From NCBI GenBank assembly GCA_035275625.1, contig DATEMK010000197.1, forward strand, positions 1-23,432: 23,432 bases of DNA, read 5' to 3'. Of this stretch, positions 20,389 through 23,432 are shown in pieces (position 1 is the first letter of the stretch; each line of letters starts with the position of its first letter). The notes under the pieces were generated by a model. The model was not told where the DNA came from, searched no databases, and saw only the letters and a program-made list of their open reading frames with translations. Position numbers and translations under genes: made by a program. The stretch comes from DATEMK01 sp035275625. GTDB taxonomy: Bacteria > Bacteroidota > Bacteroidia > AKYH767-A > OLB10.

Positions 20389-20442
20389 TGATGAAAGTTT
20401 TCTGAAATACTAACAAACGGGAGCTAATATCCTTAATTCCAA

Positions 20443-23262
20443 ATGACATCATCAGCCATCAGAAAAACATTTCTTGATTTTTTTAAACGCAAAGGACACG
20501 AAATTGTTCCGTCTGCGCCAATGGTTATTAAAAATGATCCAACCCTGATGTTTACCAATGCAGGGATGAACCAGTTTAAAGATTTTTTTCTTGGCAATGC
20601 TGTACCAAAATACAAGCGTGTTGCGGATACGCAAAAGTGTCTTCGCGTTTCAGGAAAGCATAATGACCTGGAGGAAGTGGGCGTGGATACTTATCATCAT
20701 ACCATGTTTGAAATGCTGGGCAACTGGAGCTTTGGTGATTATTTTAAAAAGGAAGCGATTGAATGGGCCTGGGAATTATTAACGGAAGTTTATAAAATTC
20801 CAAAAGACAGGTTGTACGTTACCGTTTTTGAAGGTGATGAAAAAGAAAAACTTGCTTTCGATACGGATTCCTATAACTATTGGAAAAACTGCCTGTCTGC
20901 CGCGGGTTTTTCGGAGGCAGAGATTGCAGAAGACCGGATTCTAAAAGGAAATAAAAAAGATAACTTCTGGGAGATGGGTGACACAGGACCCTGCGGACCC
21001 TGTTCTGAAATTCACGTTGACCTCAGAGATGATGACGAAAGAAAGAAAACAGACGGAAAAAATTTAGTGAATGCGAACAATCCGCTTGTTATTGAAATCT
21101 GGAATAATGTGTTCATGGAATTTAACCGCAAAGCGGATGGTTCATTGGAACAACTTCCTGCAAAGCACGTGGACACAGGAATGGGTTTCGAAAGATTATG
21201 CATGGTGTTGCAAAACAAAAAATCAAATTATGATACGGATGTTTTTCAGCCGCTGATTCAATTTATTTCAGAACACTGTAAAATAAAATATTCCGGCACC
21301 TCTCCCCTCTCTTTTGGAGAGGGGCAGGGGGTGAGGTCAGACATTGCCATGCGCGTGATGTCAGATCATATCCGTGCAATTTCATTTGCAATTGCTGATG
21401 GTCAGCTGCCGTCAAATAACAAAGCAGGTTATGTGATTCGAAGAATTTTGCGAAGGGCTGTCCGTTATGGATTTACATTTTTAAATTTTAAAGAACCATT
21501 CATTTATAAATTGGTGGCATTGCTTGCTGAACAATTTAAAGAAGTGTTTCCTGAATTGACTTCGCAGAAAGATTTTATTCAGAAAGTAATTCATGAAGAA
21601 GAGGTTTCTTTTTTAAGAACATTGGAAACAGGAATTAAAAAGTTTGAAAACATAAGGAGTCCTGTTGTAGATGAAGGTGGGTCAGAGGACTTTTTTAAGA
21701 AGTATACATCATATATGGATGGTGGGACAATTTTTCAACTTTACGACACTTTTGGATTTCCTGTAGATCTTATTCAATTAATGGCGAGAGAAAAAAATAT
21801 TCTTCTTGATATGGAAGGATTTAATACTCATTTGGAAGTGCAGAAAATAAGATCACGTGCAGCGGCAGTAGTTGATACTGAAGATTGGATTGTTTTGAAA
21901 CAAGATGAACCGACAGAATTTGTAGGATACGATGAATTGGAATGCGAAGCAGAAATTATTAAATACAGGAAAGTAAAATCAAAAGGCAAGGAACAATTTC
22001 AGATTGTGTTGAACAAAACTCCTTTTTATGCAGAGAGCGGAGGACAGGTTGGTGATACAGGATATTTGGAAGAAGTCGGAAATCAGAAGTCAGAAATCAG
22101 AAAAATATTTATTACAGATACACAGAAGGAAAATAATTTGATCATTCATTTCTCTGATAAATTACCTGCTGACATAAATGCAAAATTTACTGCAAGAGTT
22201 AACACTTCACGCAGAAAAGAAATTACTTCCAATCACAGTGCAACGCATTTGATGCATGCTGCATTGAGAAATGTTCTTGGAAAACATGTTGCGCAGAAAG
22301 GTTCTTTGGTAAATGAAAATGTTACACGTTTTGATTTTTCACATTTTGCAAAAGTGACGGATGAAGAGTTGGAGAAGATTGAAAAAATGGTGAATGAAAA
22401 GATCCGTGAAAATATTCCGCTTGACGAAAAAAGAAATGTTCCGGTCAAGGAAGCCATGAATATGGGAGCAATGGCTTTGTTCGGTGAAAAGTATGGTGAG
22501 TTTGTACGCGTGATCACATTTGATAAAAATTTTTCTGTTGAATTATGCGGTGGCACGCATGTTCCGGCAACGGGACAAATCGGGTTGTTTAAAATTATTT
22601 CTGAAAGTTCGGTGGCTGCCGGTGTGCGAAGAGTAGAAGCCATCACGGGCAAAGGTGTTGAAAAACACTTTGAGGAACAAAATAAAAAGAAAGCGGCATC
22701 CGAAAATGCTTTGAAAGAAAGAATTGAATTGCTGAAACTGAAAGCTTCAAGCTTTTATTCTAAAATTTCAACGCGCACAAACAATGATTTTGAAAATTTT
22801 TTTTCATTAGAAATCAATTCATCCGATACGCTCAATAACAAAGAAGAAGCTATTCAAAAATTAATTGACAAACTCACACGGGAAATTTCCCGGCATGTAA
22901 AATCAGAATTGGTTACGAAAGTAACTTCTGTTAACGGAGTGAACCTGATTGCCGAAAAAATTGACCTGCCTTCGGCTGATGCGATTAAAAACCTTTCTTT
23001 CGATTTAAAAAAAGAAGTGAATAATTTGTTTTTGCTGCTCGCTGCAGAAATTGATGGCAAAGCGCATTTGTCATTAATCATTTCTGAGAATCTTGTAAAA
23101 GAAAAAAATTTAGACGCAAAAAAAATTATCAGCGAGCTTTCAAAAGAAATTCAGGGTGGCGGAGGAGGGCAGGCTTTTTATGCCACTGCGGGAGGAAAAA
23201 ATCCGGGAGGGATCGGAAAAGTTTTGGAAAAAACGAAGGGATTTTTGCCGGTCGAAAATTGA
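20443..23262 (+). CDS. alaS: Alanyl-tRNA synthetase
   Basis: The 939-residue enzyme charges tRNA-Ala. The catalytic domain (start to about 260) contains FKRKGHEIVPSAPMV, FTNAGMNQFKDFFLG, HHTMFEMLGNWSFGDYF and GDTGPCGPCSEIH. The editing-domain zinc motifs are H598-x3-H602 (HSATH) and C702-x3-H706 (CGGTH). The C-Ala domain ends in a glycine-rich GGGGGGQAFYATAGGK-like segment. The protein is some 60 residues longer than typical (about 875). Part of the excess is a palindrome-derived insert at residues 286-299 (TSPLSFGEGQGVRS) and a heptamer-derived insert near 545-554 (GNQKSEIRK). The rest is a longer region near 405-430. Active-site motifs are intact. Confidence 0.96.
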   Translation: MTSSAIRKTFLDFFKRKGHEIVPSAPMVIKNDPTLMFTNAGMNQFKDFFLGNAVPKYKRVADTQKCLRVSGKHNDLEEVGVDTYHHTMFEMLGNWSFGDYFKKEAIEWAWELLTEVYKIPKDRLYVTVFEGDEKEKLAFDTDSYNYWKNCLSAAGFSEAEIAEDRILKGNKKDNFWEMGDTGPCGPCSEIHVDLRDDDERKKTDGKNLVNANNPLVIEIWNNVFMEFNRKADGSLEQLPAKHVDTGMGFERLCMVLQNKKSNYDTDVFQPLIQFISEHCKIKYSGTSPLSFGEGQGVRSDIAMRVMSDHIRAISFAIADGQLPSNNKAGYVIRRILRRAVRYGFTFLNFKEPFIYKLVALLAEQFKEVFPELTSQKDFIQKVIHEEEVSFLRTLETGIKKFENIRSPVVDEGGSEDFFKKYTSYMDGGTIFQLYDTFGFPVDLIQLMAREKNILLDMEGFNTHLEVQKIRSRAAAVVDTEDWIVLKQDEPTEFVGYDELECEAEIIKYRKVKSKGKEQFQIVLNKTPFYAESGGQVGDTGYLEEVGNQKSEIRKIFITDTQKENNLIIHFSDKLPADINAKFTARVNTSRRKEITSNHSATHLMHAALRNVLGKHVAQKGSLVNENVTRFDFSHFAKVTDEELEKIEKMVNEKIRENIPLDEKRNVPVKEAMNMGAMALFGEKYGEFVRVITFDKNFSVELCGGTHVPATGQIGLFKIISESSVAAGVRRVEAITGKGVEKHFEEQNKKKAASENALKERIELLKLKASSFYSKISTRTNNDFENFFSLEINSSDTLNNKEEAIQKLIDKLTREISRHVKSELVTKVTSVNGVNLIAEKIDLPSADAIKNLSFDLKKEVNNLFLLLAAEIDGKAHLSLIISENLVKEKNLDAKKIISELSKEIQGGGGGQAFYATAGGKNPGGIGKVLEKTKGFLPVEN
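21298..21337. repeat. C/G-rich palindrome inserted in frame in alaS
   Basis: Inner arms CCCCTCTC (21304-21311) and GAGAGGGG (21317-21324) are perfect, and outer arms ACCTC (21298-21302) and GAGGT (21333-21337) also pair. The composition contrasts with the surrounding AT-rich gene. It encodes TSPLSFGEGQGVRS. Confidence 0.8.
22074..22101. repeat. Heptamer tract inside alaS
   Basis: The consecutive 7-base units AGTCGGA, AATCAGA, AGTCAGA and AATCAGA encode GNQKSEIR-like residues within the region before the editing motifs. Confidence 0.65.
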
Positions 23263-23264
23263 CC

Positions 23265-23432
23265 TTAATTTCTGAAATTAATATACTGCAGCGGTATGCC
23301 GGTATTTGCCGCTTTTACCATACTGATTGCTCTTTGCAAGTCATCCAGCTTTTTTCCCTGCACCCGCACCTGGTCGTCCATAATAGATGCCTGCACTTTC
23401 AATCCTGAATCCTTTATAATCTTTACAATTTT
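23265..23432 (-). CDS. YajQ-type nucleotide-binding protein, 3' end only
   Basis: The last 55 codons are present on the minus strand and the gene runs off the right edge. The translation contains KIVKIIKDSGLKVQASIMDD, QVRVQGKKLDDLQRAIS and ends GIPLQYINFRN before TAA. This is the C-terminal beta-alpha-beta half of the YajQ (DUF520) family, members of which bind cyclic di-GMP or nucleotides. The stop lies two bases from the alaS stop in convergent orientation. Confidence 0.85.
   Translation of the reverse strand, partial: KIVKIIKDSGLKVQASIMDDQVRVQGKKLDDLQRAISMVKAANTGIPLQYINFRN

Overview
The window looks like a Bacteroidota chromosome (Chitinophagales/Sphingobacteriales-like; the exact family cannot be fixed from sequence alone). 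The reasons are low GC, four proteins with type IX secretion (T9SS) C-terminal sorting domains, promoters of the Bacteroidota form TTG-N17-21-TAnnTT(T/C)G, few Shine-Dalgarno sites, the rpsU-xerC-hpf neighbourhood, and a futalosine-pathway menaquinone gene (mqnD).

Layout. 1-1050: a stand-alone response regulator receiver and an 82-aa orphan. 1046-2640 (minus strand): rpsU, a XerC/D-type recombinase and hpf, with a good promoter and a terminator after rpsU. 2763-3431: a small N-methyltransferase-like enzyme. 3534-9759: five tightly packed plus-strand genes, namely nucleotidyltransferase-like protein, B12-type radical SAM enzyme, secreted T9SS protein, SAM methyltransferase and a second B12-type radical SAM enzyme. 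I cannot assign this set to a known pathway. 9809-11153: an arsenic module (arsR, arsI, arsC) with a clear promoter and candidate operator but no efflux pump in view. 11175-11237: a leftover 3' end of a T9SS propeller gene. 11352-16124: three tandem paralogous secreted seven-repeat propeller proteins. 16131-18887: DUF3052 (minus), mqnD, hldD-like heptose epimerase and a GtrA-like membrane protein. 18942-20320 (minus): MerR regulator and M23 endopeptidase. 20443-23262: alaS. 23265-23432 (minus): the 3' end of a YajQ-type gene.

The most striking non-gene signal is small repetitive DNA. Heptanucleotide tandem tracts occur between genes and in frame inside genes. Short GC-rich palindromes have apparently been inserted in frame into a methyltransferase, a radical SAM enzyme, a propeller gene and alaS; the methyltransferase copy is flanked by a perfect 12-bp direct repeat. 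A ~35-bp ATTCGT-rich element occurs three times. The linker just before the T9SS sorting domain of each propeller paralogue carries a different repeat type, as if it were a tolerant landing site.

The candidate undescribed systems are (i) the double radical SAM/nucleotidyltransferase/methyltransferase/T9SS cluster and (ii) the propeller array with its variable pre-sorting-domain linker, including one heptamer tract whose slippage would cut off the sorting signal.
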